Origin: HGM11368 sp051883455
Lineage (GTDB): Bacteria > Bacillota > Clostridia > Christensenellales > UBA3700
DNA: 64,000 bases
Direction of reading: 5' to 3'
NCBI GenBank assembly: GCA_051883455.1
Contig: JBJETT010000002.1
Coordinates: forward strand, 62,001 to 126,000
Below are positions 8,047 to 16,240 of this stretch, one piece after another. The notes under the pieces are model-generated. The model was not told the origin of the DNA. It worked only from the letters and a program-made list of their open reading frames with translations, and searched no databases. How positions within the stretch are numbered: the first letter of the stretch is position 1; each line of letters starts with the position of its first letter. The translations under genes and the position numbers were made by a program.

Positions 8047-9792
8047 ATGTTCGAGATCAAAGGCAACGATTTTTTGCTTGATGGCAAAAAGTACAATATC
8101 TATTCGGGAGCAATGCACTACTTCCGCATCCCACACGAGTATTGGGAAGATAGACTCACCAAACTAAAGCTTGCGGGCTTCAACACGGTAGAGACCTACG
8201 TGTGTTGGAATTTGCACGAACCTAAGAAGGGAGAATTTTGCTTTGAGGGCGACCTCGATATAGCCGAGTACATAGCCATAGCGGGCAAGCTCGGGCTCAA
8301 CGTCATCGTTAGGCCGGGACCATATATATGTGCCGAATGGGAAGCGGGCGGTTTCCCTGCTTGGCTATTCAAGGACAAAAATATTGATTTGAGATGCTTC
8401 TGTCCCGAGTACCTCGCCCACGTCAAAGATTATTACACCAAACTTATGAGCATACTCGTGCCTTTGCAATGCACCAAAGGCGGCAATATCATCGCCATGC
8501 AGATTGAGAATGAGTACGGCAGCTTCGGCAACGACAAACGCTACCTCGCCTATATGCGCGATATGATGCAAGAGTTGGGCGTTGACGTACTGACCTTTAC
8601 TTCCGACGGAGATTGGTGCAACATGCTCTCGTCGGGCACGCTGGAAGGTACTTTCAAGACCCTCAACTTCGGTAGCAACGTCAGCGGAAGAATGAAAGCG
8701 CTTGATAGATATCCCGACAACGGACCTAAGATGTGTATGGAATTTTGGTGCGGTTGGTTCGACCATTGGGGCGAAAGGCACCATACTCGCAATCACAAGT
8801 CTATTATCAAAGAGCTCAACACTTTCTTCGACATTGGTGCTTCCTTCAACTTTTATATGTTCCACGGCGGTACCAATTTCGGTTTCAATGCGGGCGCCAA
8901 TCATTTCAGCACGTATCAACCTACCGTGACTAGCTACGACTATTGCGCGCTTCTCAACGAATACGGCGACTATACCCCCGCATACCACGCGGTGAGGGAA
9001 TTATTGTGCAGTAGACAGGGTATAGAACTCAAACCTTTGCCACCGTCAGTACGCCTTCAAAATATCGGCGAGGTCAAACTCACCGAGTGCACGGGCTTGT
9101 TCGAAAACTTTGACAATATCGGTACCAAACACCATAGCGGTGCGGCAAAACACATGGAATATTACGACCAAAATTACGGACTTATCTATTACAAGACCGT
9201 GAAGAAGGGCAAGTATACTATGGGCAATTTGTCTATAGAAGGATTGCACGACAGAGCGCACGTCTATATAGATGGACAACTCAAAGGCATCTGCGACGTA
9301 ACGGGCAAAGCCCCTCGCAAACATAGACGCAATTCCTTCATGGTTTCGGGATTTGACGGCGAGAGAGAGATAGGCGTTTTGGTCGAGGCAATGGGCAGAG
9401 TCAATTACGGCAACCATATCAACGACCGCAAGGGTATATCGGGACTTTTGCTTGGACCTCATAATATTTTCGATTACGAAGTGACGACGCTTCCACTTGA
9501 CAATATCGACAAACTGGATTGGAGTCTTGGCGCAGAAAAGTATCCAAAATTCTTCAAGGCGCAGTTTGACGCGTCGAGCAATGCCGATTGTTTCGTTGAT
9601 ATGAAGGGCTTTGGTAAGGGCTACGTATGGGTCAACGGACACAACCTCGGTAGATATTGGAATATAGGACCGCAAAGGTCGTTGTACTTGCCGGGCGTAT
9701 GGCTAAAAGAAAAGGACAACGAGATAATCGTGCTCGAACTTGACGGCAACAAGACGGATAGCGTAGCTATCACGGACAAGCATTATCTCTAA
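8047..9792 (+). CDS. Glycoside hydrolase family 35 beta-galactosidase (581 aa)
   Basis: Cleaves terminal beta-galactosides. The TIM-barrel domain covers about 1-320, with RPGPYICAEWEAGGFPAWL (about 90-108), the acid/base Glu156 in IENEYGS and the nucleophile Glu232 in MEFWCGW. Beta-sandwich domains follow, with the GH35 C-terminal signature GYVWVNGHNLGRYWNIGPQ (about 526-544). Length matches bacterial GH35. No signal peptide is visible, so it acts in the cytoplasm on imported oligosaccharides. GGGAGAG precedes the ATG. It is followed by fucO after 90 bases, which may share its transcript. Other galactosidases lie at 17306 (GH110) and 53241 (GH36). Confidence 0.95.
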   Translation: MFEIKGNDFLLDGKKYNIYSGAMHYFRIPHEYWEDRLTKLKLAGFNTVETYVCWNLHEPKKGEFCFEGDLDIAEYIAIAGKLGLNVIVRPGPYICAEWEAGGFPAWLFKDKNIDLRCFCPEYLAHVKDYYTKLMSILVPLQCTKGGNIIAMQIENEYGSFGNDKRYLAYMRDMMQELGVDVLTFTSDGDWCNMLSSGTLEGTFKTLNFGSNVSGRMKALDRYPDNGPKMCMEFWCGWFDHWGERHHTRNHKSIIKELNTFFDIGASFNFYMFHGGTNFGFNAGANHFSTYQPTVTSYDYCALLNEYGDYTPAYHAVRELLCSRQGIELKPLPPSVRLQNIGEVKLTECTGLFENFDNIGTKHHSGAAKHMEYYDQNYGLIYYKTVKKGKYTMGNLSIEGLHDRAHVYIDGQLKGICDVTGKAPRKHRRNSFMVSGFDGEREIGVLVEAMGRVNYGNHINDRKGISGLLLGPHNIFDYEVTTLPLDNIDKLDWSLGAEKYPKFFKAQFDASSNADCFVDMKGFGKGYVWVNGHNLGRYWNIGPQRSLYLPGVWLKEKDNEIIVLELDGNKTDSVAITDKHYL

Positions 9793-9882
9793 TGCGACTT
9801 TTGACGATATAGTCTAGTACTCAATCACACTCAACGACATTCGCCGATTATTCGGCTAAGAATAACAAATAGGAGGCTTATT

Positions 9883-11031
9883 ATGGCAAACAGAATAGTT
9901 CTCAACGAACAATCATACCATGGCGCAGGCTCAAGAGCAGAACTTGCGTCCATAGTCAAGGGCAAGGGCTTTACCAAGGCTTTCGTTTGCTCCGACAAAG
10001 CGACTTTCAACGTAGGCGTTACTTCCAAAGTGACCGAAGTTTTGGACAAGGCGGGACTTGCTTATACCGTACATACGGACATCGTGCCTAACCCACCAAT
10101 CGAAAACGTGCTTGACGGTGTCAAGGCGTTCAAAGAGAGTGGCGCGGACTACCTACTTGCAGTAGGCGGTGGCTCGTCTATCGACACGGCTAAGGCTATC
10201 GGTATCATCGTAGCCAATCCCGAGTTTGGTGACGTTAGAAGTTTGGAAGGCGTTGCACCTACCAAAAATCCTAGCGTGCCTATCATTGCCGTTCCTACCA
10301 CGGCAGGTACCGCTGCAGAAGTAACTATCAACTACGTTATCACCGACAGACAAAAACAACGCAAATTCGTATGCGTAGACGTACACGATATCCCTGTCGT
10401 TGCAATCATCGACTCCGAGCTTATGTCCACCATGCCTAAGGGCTTGACGGCTGCTACGGGTATGGACGCATTGACCCACGCTATCGAGGGCTACACTACC
10501 AAGGGCGCTTGGGAAATGACGGATATGTTCCACCTCAAAGCTATCGAAATCATCTCTCGTTCGCTTCGTGGCGCTGTTGCAGGCACCAAGGAAGGCAGAG
10601 AGGGTATGGCGCTCGGTCAATATATCGCGGGTATGGGCTTTAGCAACGTAGGACTTGGTATCGTTCACTCTATGGCTCACGCTTTGGGCGCAGTTTACGA
10701 CACGCCACACGGCGTCGGCAACGCGATTTTGTTGCCAACCGTTATGGCTTACAACGCCGAGGCTACGGGCGAAAAGTATAGAGAAATCGCACGTGCTATG
10801 GGCGTTGAGGGCGTAGACGATATGACCCAAGAAGAGTATCGCAAGGCAGCCGTAGATGCGGTAAGACAACTCTCTATCGACGTTGGCATTCCTCAAGACC
10901 TCAAAGCAATCGTCAAAGAAGAAGATATTGACTTCCTCGCTCAATCGGCTATGGACGACGCTTGCAGACCGGGCAATCCAAAAGACCCAACGAAGGAAGA
11001 TATCATAGCTCTCTACAAGAGTTTGCTATAA
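9883..11031 (+). CDS. fucO: Lactaldehyde reductase (iron-containing alcohol dehydrogenase)
   Basis: Reduces L-lactaldehyde to 1,2-propanediol with NADH in anaerobic fucose and rhamnose breakdown. The protein follows E. coli FucO closely along its full 382 residues: MANRIVLNE start, GGGSSIDTAKAIGII nucleotide motif (about 94-108), TTAGTAAEVTINYVITD (about 140-156), and the metal ligands in TGMDALTHAIEGY and GIVHSMAHALG...TPHG. All four ligands (Asp, three His) are present, unlike the two degenerate relatives at 60827 and 62022. AGGAGG lies 7 bases before the ATG. No fucose isomerase or kinase is adjacent, so it may serve a distant pathway or general aldehyde disposal. Confidence 0.93.
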   Translation: MANRIVLNEQSYHGAGSRAELASIVKGKGFTKAFVCSDKATFNVGVTSKVTEVLDKAGLAYTVHTDIVPNPPIENVLDGVKAFKESGADYLLAVGGGSSIDTAKAIGIIVANPEFGDVRSLEGVAPTKNPSVPIIAVPTTAGTAAEVTINYVITDRQKQRKFVCVDVHDIPVVAIIDSELMSTMPKGLTAATGMDALTHAIEGYTTKGAWEMTDMFHLKAIEIISRSLRGAVAGTKEGREGMALGQYIAGMGFSNVGLGIVHSMAHALGAVYDTPHGVGNAILLPTVMAYNAEATGEKYREIARAMGVEGVDDMTQEEYRKAAVDAVRQLSIDVGIPQDLKAIVKEEDIDFLAQSAMDDACRPGNPKDPTKEDIIALYKSLL

Positions 11032-11130
11032 TAGTCCGAAAGTGGAAATAAGTAGAACGGTACTATTACTATAGCAAGGACACGTCAAAATTTTGGCTTT
11101 CCGAGCAATAGCAAAACCGTAACGACAAAA

Positions 11131-11158
11131 CGGGCAGATACTTAGTGGTATCTGCCCG
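11131..11158. terminator. Perfect 11-bp hairpin after fucO
   Basis: CGGGCAGATAC / GTATCTGCCCG with a 6-nt loop. There is no long T-run, so it may be a terminator of weak type or a stabilising hairpin. Confidence 0.55.
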
Positions 11159-11167
11159 TACTAATCT

Positions 11168-11310
11168 ATAACGCGATATATCGCTACGCAATGCGAAATA
11201 TTTATTATAATAAATGCGATATATACTTCACTTCGCTCGTATGAGATATGATATAAATTCCGTCAGGAACTTATATCGTTTCGATGTAATCGAACGACAC
11301 GTATCGACTT
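11168..11310. repeat. Palindrome-rich repeat element
   Basis: About 140 bases built from nested palindromes: GCGATATATCGC, ATTTATTATAATAAAT, a near-perfect 12-bp hairpin from GATATAA to TTATATC around a GTCA loop, and CGTTTCGAT / ATCGAACG. The pattern of GCGATAT blocks with TTCGC-type inversions resembles mosaic dispersed repeats I have seen in Clostridia genomes. No coding potential. Confidence 0.6.
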
Positions 11311-11311
11311 T

Positions 11312-11482
11312 TTAGCTCATTTTGCGATATTCTAGCATATTTACGCATTCCAGCTTGTCGCCTATCATCAGGTCGTAAGGGAGCAAAAATACGCTGATAT
11401 CGAGTAGGTCGCCGTTTTCGGCTTGGAGTACGGCATAGTCACCGCAGATTTCTTTTACAACATAAATTTCTCTATTTTCCAT
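11312..11482 (-). CDS. DUF3006-like small protein, leaderless (56 aa)
   Basis: A 56-residue protein with the DUF3006 pattern: an IYVVKEICGDYAVLQAENGD strand pair, then LLPYDLMIGDKLEC, giving a small beta-barrel. Function unknown. A longer frame exists (to 11545), but a promoter (TTGACC-17-TATAAT) ends only 6 bases before the ATG at 11482. Transcription would therefore begin at or next to this ATG, excluding the longer start. No ribosome site precedes it, so it is probably a leaderless message. It is divergent from the oadB-like gene. Confidence 0.7.
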   Translation of the reverse strand: MENREIYVVKEICGDYAVLQAENGDLLDISVFLLPYDLMIGDKLECVNMLEYRKMS

Positions 11483-11488
11483 ACAATT

Positions 11489-11517
11489 ATTATATAGTAA
11501 GCCTGTCGCTGGGTCAA
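11489..11517 (-). promoter_or_regulatory. Promoter for the leaderless DUF3006 gene
   Basis: TTGACC at 11517-11512 and TATAAT at 11494-11489 on the minus strand, spacing 17. The -10 box ends 6 bases before the start codon. Confidence 0.8.
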
Positions 11518-11551
11518 CTAAACTAGTATAAGACAATTTTGCCATATATTA

Positions 11552-11580
11552 TTGACTTTGCCTAATAATGTTGCTATTAT
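11552..11580 (+). promoter_or_regulatory. Promoter of the oadB-like operon
   Basis: TTGACT (11552-11557) and TATTAT (11575-11580), spacing 17. Transcription would start near 11587, just before the riboswitch-like leader. Confidence 0.8.
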
Positions 11581-11598
11581 AAAGGTACAACTTAATTG

Positions 11599-11715
11599 TA
11601 TAGGGAGTAGCTGGCATAGAGATATGCGGTTGAGCCAACAACCTGAAAGTAATCTTTCTGGTTCAATCACAATTAGCAAGACTATATTTTGCAGTGGCAA
11701 AATGTGGTCTTTTTT
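11599..11715 (+). ncRNA. yybP-ykoY-like (manganese) riboswitch with terminator
   Basis: The leader of the oadB-like gene carries the two conserved loops of the yybP-ykoY family in the right order: GGGAGTAGC near the 5' end (11603-11611) and TTAGCAAGAC near the 3' end (11673-11682). The outer stem is TATAG (11599-11603) with CTATA (11682-11686). A terminator hairpin (AAGAC...ATTTTGC / GCAAAAT...GTCTT, 11678-11711, then T6) shares the 3' strand of that stem. Ligand binding should therefore block termination and switch the gene on. Family members known to me sense Mn2+. The loop match is read by eye; a covariance search is needed for certainty. Confidence 0.72.
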
Positions 11716-11745
11716 GTTTAACAATACTTCTACAAGGAGAAATTT

Positions 11746-12849
11746 ATGGGCTTTTTGATTGAGGGTATCTCTGCAATCACGTGGCAACAAGTGGTGATGA
11801 TAATTATCGGCTTGGTGCTCATAGTACTCGCCATAGTCAAAGAGATGGAACCTGCCTTGTTGTTGCCAATGGGTTTTGGCGCAATAATGGTCAACCTTCC
11901 TTTGTCAACTTTGGCAGATAGTAACGGCATTATAGGTTGGCTGTTCAATATAGGTATAGACGGCGCTGAGGCCTTTCCGCTCTTGCTCTTTATCGGTATA
12001 GGCGCCATGATTGACTTCGGACCTTTGCTATCCAATCCCAAGCTATTCATATTCGGTGCGGGCGCGCAGTTCGGTATATTTGCCACGATAGTGCTGGCAA
12101 CCTTGCTTGGCTTTAGCATGGCAGACGCCGCTTCGATAGGTATCATAGGCGCGGCAGATGGACCTACTTCGATATTCGTGGCCAACGCTTTGGGTAGCAA
12201 TTATCTTGGAGCAATTACGGTAGTTGCCTATTCGTATATGGCGCTCGTGCCTATCATTCAACCTACCGTCATCAAACTCATTACTACGGAAAAAGAACGC
12301 AAAATCCGTATGGAATACAATCCAAAGAAGGTAAGTAAACTCACCAAAATTCTTTTCCCTATCGTTGTAACGATAATTGCGGGCATCATTGCTCCAATGT
12401 CTATTTCGCTTGTCGGCTGTCTTATGTTCGGCAATCTCATCAGAGAGTGCGGAGTGCTTGACAACTTGTCGGAGACGGCGCAAAAGGTACTAGCCAACCT
12501 CATCACTTTGCTACTCGGTTTGACGATAGCGTCGCAGATGAAAGCGGAGTATTTCCTTAGAGTGCAGACCTTGATGATTATGGCTTTGGGACTTTGTGCA
12601 TTCGTATTCGATACCGTTGCAGGTGTAATGCTCGCCAAGATTATGAACTTGTTTAGCAAAAAGAAAATCAACCCTATGATAGGCGCTGCGGGCATATCGG
12701 CATTCCCTATGTCGGCTCGTATCGTTCACAAAATGGGCTTAGAAGCCGACCCGCAAAATCACCTATTGATGCACTCGATAGGTTGCAACGTGTCGGGACA
12801 AATTGCCTCTGCGATTGCAGGCGGTGTAGTGCTTAGCATTTTGTTGTAA
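11746..12849 (+). CDS. Na+-translocating decarboxylase beta subunit (OadB/GcdB-like)
   Basis: Membrane subunit that couples decarboxylation of carboxybiotin to Na+ export in oxaloacetate, methylmalonyl-CoA or glutaconyl-CoA decarboxylases. The 367-aa protein has about nine to ten hydrophobic helices and the family signatures GIIGAADGPTSIFVAN (about 140-155, with the key Asp) and GAAGISAFPMSARIVHKMG (about 313-331). AAGGAG precedes the ATG. The gamma-like subunit follows after 10 bases. No carboxyltransferase alpha subunit or biotin carrier gene is in the window, so the substrate cannot be stated. Expression appears controlled by the riboswitch upstream. Confidence 0.93.
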   Translation: MGFLIEGISAITWQQVVMIIIGLVLIVLAIVKEMEPALLLPMGFGAIMVNLPLSTLADSNGIIGWLFNIGIDGAEAFPLLLFIGIGAMIDFGPLLSNPKLFIFGAGAQFGIFATIVLATLLGFSMADAASIGIIGAADGPTSIFVANALGSNYLGAITVVAYSYMALVPIIQPTVIKLITTEKERKIRMEYNPKKVSKLTKILFPIVVTIIAGIIAPMSISLVGCLMFGNLIRECGVLDNLSETAQKVLANLITLLLGLTIASQMKAEYFLRVQTLMIMALGLCAFVFDTVAGVMLAKIMNLFSKKKINPMIGAAGISAFPMSARIVHKMGLEADPQNHLLMHSIGCNVSGQIASAIAGGVVLSILL

Positions 12850-12859
12850 GGAGGGGCGT

Positions 12860-13138
12860 ATGAACAAAGAAGTCGTTTTGCAAGGATTAAACGTATTTTG
12901 GAAGGGCATGCTAGCCATCTTTATAGCTATCATCATTATTATGCTTGCGGTATACTTGTTGCAAAAGGTGTCGGAAGCCACCGACAACGTAATTGCCAAT
13001 CGCGCCGCTACGGCAGACGAAAGAGAGGCGAAGAAACAAGCCAAGAAGGCGGAGAGAGAAGAGAGAAAACTCGCTAAACAAGCTGCCAAGCAAGCCCAAA
13101 AAGTCCAAACTCCACCCGACGATACCACGGGCGCATAA
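12860..13138 (+). CDS. Decarboxylase gamma-subunit-like small membrane protein (92 aa)
   Basis: A single N-terminal membrane helix (about 17-36) followed by a highly charged Lys/Glu/Ala helix and a Pro/Asp tail, the build of OadG/GcdG subunits that link the alpha and beta subunits. It sits 10 bases after the beta-subunit gene with AAGGAGGGG as ribosome site, and the pair ends at a strong terminator. The usual His/Pro-rich metal-binding tail of OadG is not evident, so the assignment rests on architecture and position. Confidence 0.7.
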   Translation: MNKEVVLQGLNVFWKGMLAIFIAIIIIMLAVYLLQKVSEATDNVIANRAATADEREAKKQAKKAEREERKLAKQAAKQAQKVQTPPDDTTGA

Positions 13139-13236
13139 AATATAACGTATTATAATTATTGAAAAAACTCGGGCGTGAGTCGAATATATTGCGATTATAT
13201 AACTTGGCGCAAAAATATGATACCAATAAGATAAAC

Positions 13237-13269
13237 AAAAAGGCTAAACGAACTTCGTTTAGCCTTTTT
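13237..13269. terminator. Bidirectional intrinsic terminator
   Basis: AAAAAGGCTAAACG / CGTTTAGCCTTTTT with a 5-nt loop, between the convergent oadG-like and DUF4037 genes. Confidence 0.92.
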
Positions 13270-13281
13270 GATTTGTAGATT

Positions 13282-14214
13282 TTATATTGCCCATAGGATA
13301 TTTTTAGTTCTCAACACGTGGTCTTTTACCTTATCGTTGACGGCGTAGGCGTGCTTTTCTAGGTCGTTGCCGACTTCGCCGCTCAAGCCTTGTTTCGTCA
13401 GCTCTTTGGCGATATCGTCGCATATCTTTTCTATGATATCGACCTTGATTTTTACGCTTTGCTCGTCGTTAGGACTAGATATTAGATATTCTATATCCTT
13501 TGACAAACTAGGCAGTATATGCAATTCTCGCATAGCTCTAAACGACCACTTATAGTACGGCATATACTTTTTGTTTAGCAAAAATATCACTTGCATTATA
13601 CTCTTAACGCACTCGCCCACGGCAAGTTGAGCCGCACCCGTTTCGCCTCTTTTTGCACAGCGAGGGTAGTTATATTGTCCCGATTGGTTGATAAGCAACA
13701 AGTTGCCCGCAAGTTTTTTTATTCTCACGTCGTCGGGGTAGTAGGCAAGTTTTTTTCTTATCTCGCTCATAAGTCCGAGGTTGTCCTCAAACAACTCGCC
13801 GTTGATAGTTTCCGCCAACGAGTATTCGGGGATATAGAACCACTGTTCGAGTGAAATATCAGCGCTATCAAAGCCGATTTTTTGCGTCAAAAAGTCGGAT
13901 ATTCTGATTATGCCCTGTCTATTACCGCCCACGGGACATACGATATTGCGCTTATATCCCTCCCACTCTCTAGGCAGAGAGCAGTACGTTCGCTCCAATT
14001 CAAATATTTGCTTAGCAGTCAATTCGTCGGGCACGAACACGCAAAATCCTAGCCCAAAGTCGTGGTCTTGCGATAGGGCGTCGTCGTAGCCGAAGCACTC
14101 CGACCCGCTACCCACTAGACCAAAGCAAAGGTTGTCGTAAACTTTGCCTAGGGCAGAAAAGGTAGGCTTGCCATATTTATAAAAAAATTCTTTGGACAGT
14201 TCAATCCCTTTCAT
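13282..14214 (-). CDS. DUF4037 protein (nucleotidyltransferase-like, 310 aa)
   Basis: Cytoplasmic protein of the DUF4037 family. The N-terminal GLVGSGSECFGYDDALSQDHDFG (about 33-55) resembles the GS...D-x-D site of nucleotidyltransferases, so the metal-binding acidic pair looks intact. The rest is helical. Substrate unknown. Its start overlaps the end of the TPR gene by 14 bases, which implies co-translation, and the two form a last pair in the ferritin-ZIP operon. TPR plus DUF4037 pairs occur in other Firmicutes as I recall, but with no assigned role. Confidence 0.8.
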   Translation of the reverse strand: MKGIELSKEFFYKYGKPTFSALGKVYDNLCFGLVGSGSECFGYDDALSQDHDFGLGFCVFVPDELTAKQIFELERTYCSLPREWEGYKRNIVCPVGGNRQGIIRISDFLTQKIGFDSADISLEQWFYIPEYSLAETINGELFEDNLGLMSEIRKKLAYYPDDVRIKKLAGNLLLINQSGQYNYPRCAKRGETGAAQLAVGECVKSIMQVIFLLNKKYMPYYKWSFRAMRELHILPSLSKDIEYLISSPNDEQSVKIKVDIIEKICDDIAKELTKQGLSGEVGNDLEKHAYAVNDKVKDHVLRTKNILWAI

Positions 14215-14944
14215 ATATCGCGGTATACCTTTTGATAAGTTGTTTTTCGTATATCACCCAGCCGTAGTAACCAAAGACCGAGGCACACTTTTCGCACACG
14301 AAGGTATAGTAGCCGTCGGTATCGTCCTTGTGCTTATCGAGTAGCTGAGAGGCTTTTTCAAGGCAGTCGTTGATATATTCTTCGCCTTGCGATAGACCGT
14401 ATTGCACCTCGTGCATAGTTGCGAGATTTAGATAGCTTATTGCTTGCTCTAGAGCGCCTCTCGGTGCATCGTTGAGGATATCTATGGCTTTTTCGTAGAG
14501 TTTTTTTGCTTGGTCAAATTCTTTTAGGTCGACGAGGGCCAGAGCGGTATTGTTGTATAGTCCCGCAATTCTCGGGTCGGTAGAAGGTAGGTTCTTTTCG
14601 TAGATAATTCTTGCCTTTTCAAATAGCGGAATGGACAACTGAGCCATACCGAAAGCCTTATAAGCCGTCGCGCTATTGACGTAGGTCGTCGCTCCGTCAA
14701 TCATTTGCTCTTTTCCGTATTGCTCAACCATATTTAGGGCGATATCCACTTGCTCCAAGGCTTGTTGTTTTTTGCCCGTCTTGCGATATAGACCTATCAA
14801 TTCGTTGTGCAAACTAAGCACGTCGGGTTCGCCGTCTTTTGCCTCTTGCACCCAATACAATAGGTGCTTTTCCGCCCCGTCATAGTCGTTTTTGCTTAGA
14901 TAATCGTCGAGCTTGGTCAATATTCGTTGTATAGGTAAACTCAT
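14201..14944 (-). CDS. Tetratricopeptide repeat protein (247 aa)
   Basis: Entirely helical protein made of about five TPR units, for example YVNSATAYKAFGMAQLSIPLF (about 83-103) and LYNNTALALVDLKEFDQAKKLYEKAI (about 128-153). TPR proteins act as binding platforms. It starts 4 bases after the ZIP stop and overlaps the DUF4037 start, so DUF4037 is the likely partner. No signal peptide. Confidence 0.85.
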   Translation of the reverse strand: MSLPIQRILTKLDDYLSKNDYDGAEKHLLYWVQEAKDGEPDVLSLHNELIGLYRKTGKKQQALEQVDIALNMVEQYGKEQMIDGATTYVNSATAYKAFGMAQLSIPLFEKARIIYEKNLPSTDPRIAGLYNNTALALVDLKEFDQAKKLYEKAIDILNDAPRGALEQAISYLNLATMHEVQYGLSQGEEYINDCLEKASQLLDKHKDDTDGYYTFVCEKCASVFGYYGWVIYEKQLIKRYTAIYERD

Positions 14945-14948
14945 ATTT

Positions 14949-15695
14949 CTATCCTAAGAGGGTGTCGGCAATCAGCATTATACCAAAGCCGATTAGCAGT
15001 GCGTAAGTTGCGCCTCTCTCGTGTCCGTGAGAGTGCGTTTCCGGTATCATTTCGTCGCTCACTACGTACAGCATAGTACCGCCTGCAAATGCAAGCGCAA
15101 AAGGCAAAACGGCGGTGGCGATAGATACCGCAAAGTAGCCGATAAGCGTACCTACTATCTCCACAACGCCCGTAAGGAAGGCGTAAAAAAACGATTTCTT
15201 TTTATCTATTCCACACGCAAGCATCGGACCTATGACTATCATACCTTCGGGTATGTTTTGCAGAGCGATTCCTCCCGCAATCATCAAGGCTTGCGTATGG
15301 TCACCCGTGCCAAAGCCTACGCCCGCTGCGATACCCTCGGGCAGATTGTGTATGGCTATGGCTAGTACGAATAGCATAACCTTGCGTCGAGTAGTTTGTT
15401 CGTGGTCGGCGTCTAAGTCTTCGTTGTGCATATGCGGTATAAACTTATCCATAAGGTTAAGACATATCGCCCCCGCGAATATTCCGCCAAGGGTAATTAG
15501 TATACCGTATTTCCCGCCGTGTTCCAAAGACGGCAATATGAGCCCGAGCACTGCCGCCGCGAGCATAATTCCCGAGGCAAAAGCAAGCACTATATCGGAG
15601 AATTTGTGCGATATGTTTTTGAATATCAGTCCTAATAAGGCGCCTATTATAGTAGCCCCGCCAACGCCAAGCGCGGTTAGCAAAACTATCGTCAT
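14949..15695 (-). CDS. ZIP family metal transporter
   Basis: Divalent metal permease (Zn2+, Fe2+ or Mn2+) of the ZIP family, ZupT-like. Eight hydrophobic segments in 248 residues, a cytosolic His/Asp-rich loop (about 90-105), and the binuclear metal site motifs HNLPEGIAAGVGFG (about 115-128) and ALQNIPEGMI (about 143-152; Gln-Asn where many homologues have His-Asn). It begins 3 bases after the ferritin stop. Location behind ferritin suggests a role in iron or mixed-metal handling, but the sequence does not fix the metal. Confidence 0.9.
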   Translation of the reverse strand: MTIVLLTALGVGGATIIGALLGLIFKNISHKFSDIVLAFASGIMLAAAVLGLILPSLEHGGKYGILITLGGIFAGAICLNLMDKFIPHMHNEDLDADHEQTTRRKVMLFVLAIAIHNLPEGIAAGVGFGTGDHTQALMIAGGIALQNIPEGMIVIGPMLACGIDKKKSFFYAFLTGVVEIVGTLIGYFAVSIATAVLPFALAFAGGTMLYVVSDEMIPETHSHGHERGATYALLIGFGIMLIADTLLG

Positions 15696-15698
15696 TGC

Positions 15699-16211
15699 TT
15701 ACAGTACCAAAGAAGGAGCAGAGTAGACTCTGGTTGCCAATTCTCCGTTGAGCATATATAGACTCTTAGGATCTGAGCCGAAGAGCTCCATCTTAGAGAT
15801 GAGGTCGTTAGCGTTGGTTTCTTCCTCGCCTTGTTCTTTGACGAACCAATCCAAGAATTGCATTGTTCTAAAGTCTTTGACCTCGTAAGCTGCGGCGTAT
15901 ATGTCGTTGATGAGTGAGGTTACGTACAACTCGTGATTTAGACCTGCTTTGAGTACGGCCATATCGCTGTCGAGTACAACGTCGGGTTTAGCGATAGCGT
16001 CAAGGGTGACCGACTCGTTGTTGTTGTGGAGATATTGATAGAAGAGCATAGCGTGATCTCTTTCTTCTTGCGCTTGCACTTTGTACCAATTGGCAAAGCC
16101 GTCAAGACCTCTGGCTTCAAAATAGTTGGAGAAGTCGAGGTAGAGATATGCTGAGTAGAACTCTTTGTTGATTTGTTGATTTATCAAATCTTTTACTTTT
16201 TTGTTTAGCAT
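15699..16211 (-). CDS. ftnA: Ferritin (non-heme, bacterial FtnA type)
   Basis: Iron-storage protein that oxidises Fe2+ at a ferroxidase centre and stores it in a 24-mer shell. The 170-aa four-helix bundle shows the ferroxidase residues Glu17 (NKEFYSAYLY), Glu50 and His53 (AQEERDHAMLF), and the second-half Glu and Gln (about 94 and 127, VKEQGEEE). No heme-ligating Met typical of bacterioferritin. GGAGG lies 8 bases ahead of the ATG. First gene of a four-gene minus-strand operon (ferritin, ZIP, TPR, DUF4037). A perfect palindrome overlaps its promoter. Confidence 0.95.
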   Translation of the reverse strand: MLNKKVKDLINQQINKEFYSAYLYLDFSNYFEARGLDGFANWYKVQAQEERDHAMLFYQYLHNNNESVTLDAIAKPDVVLDSDMAVLKAGLNHELYVTSLINDIYAAAYEVKDFRTMQFLDWFVKEQGEEETNANDLISKMELFGSDPKSLYMLNGELATRVYSAPSLVL

Positions 16212-16240
16212 AAAATTGCCTCCATAATAAGATTACAATA

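Noticed and set aside
7110..8096. Long minus-strand open frame opposite the beta-helix lipoprotein gene
   Set aside because: It lies antisense to a well-supported gene, crosses its terminator and the next promoter, and has no recognisable domain or ribosome site.
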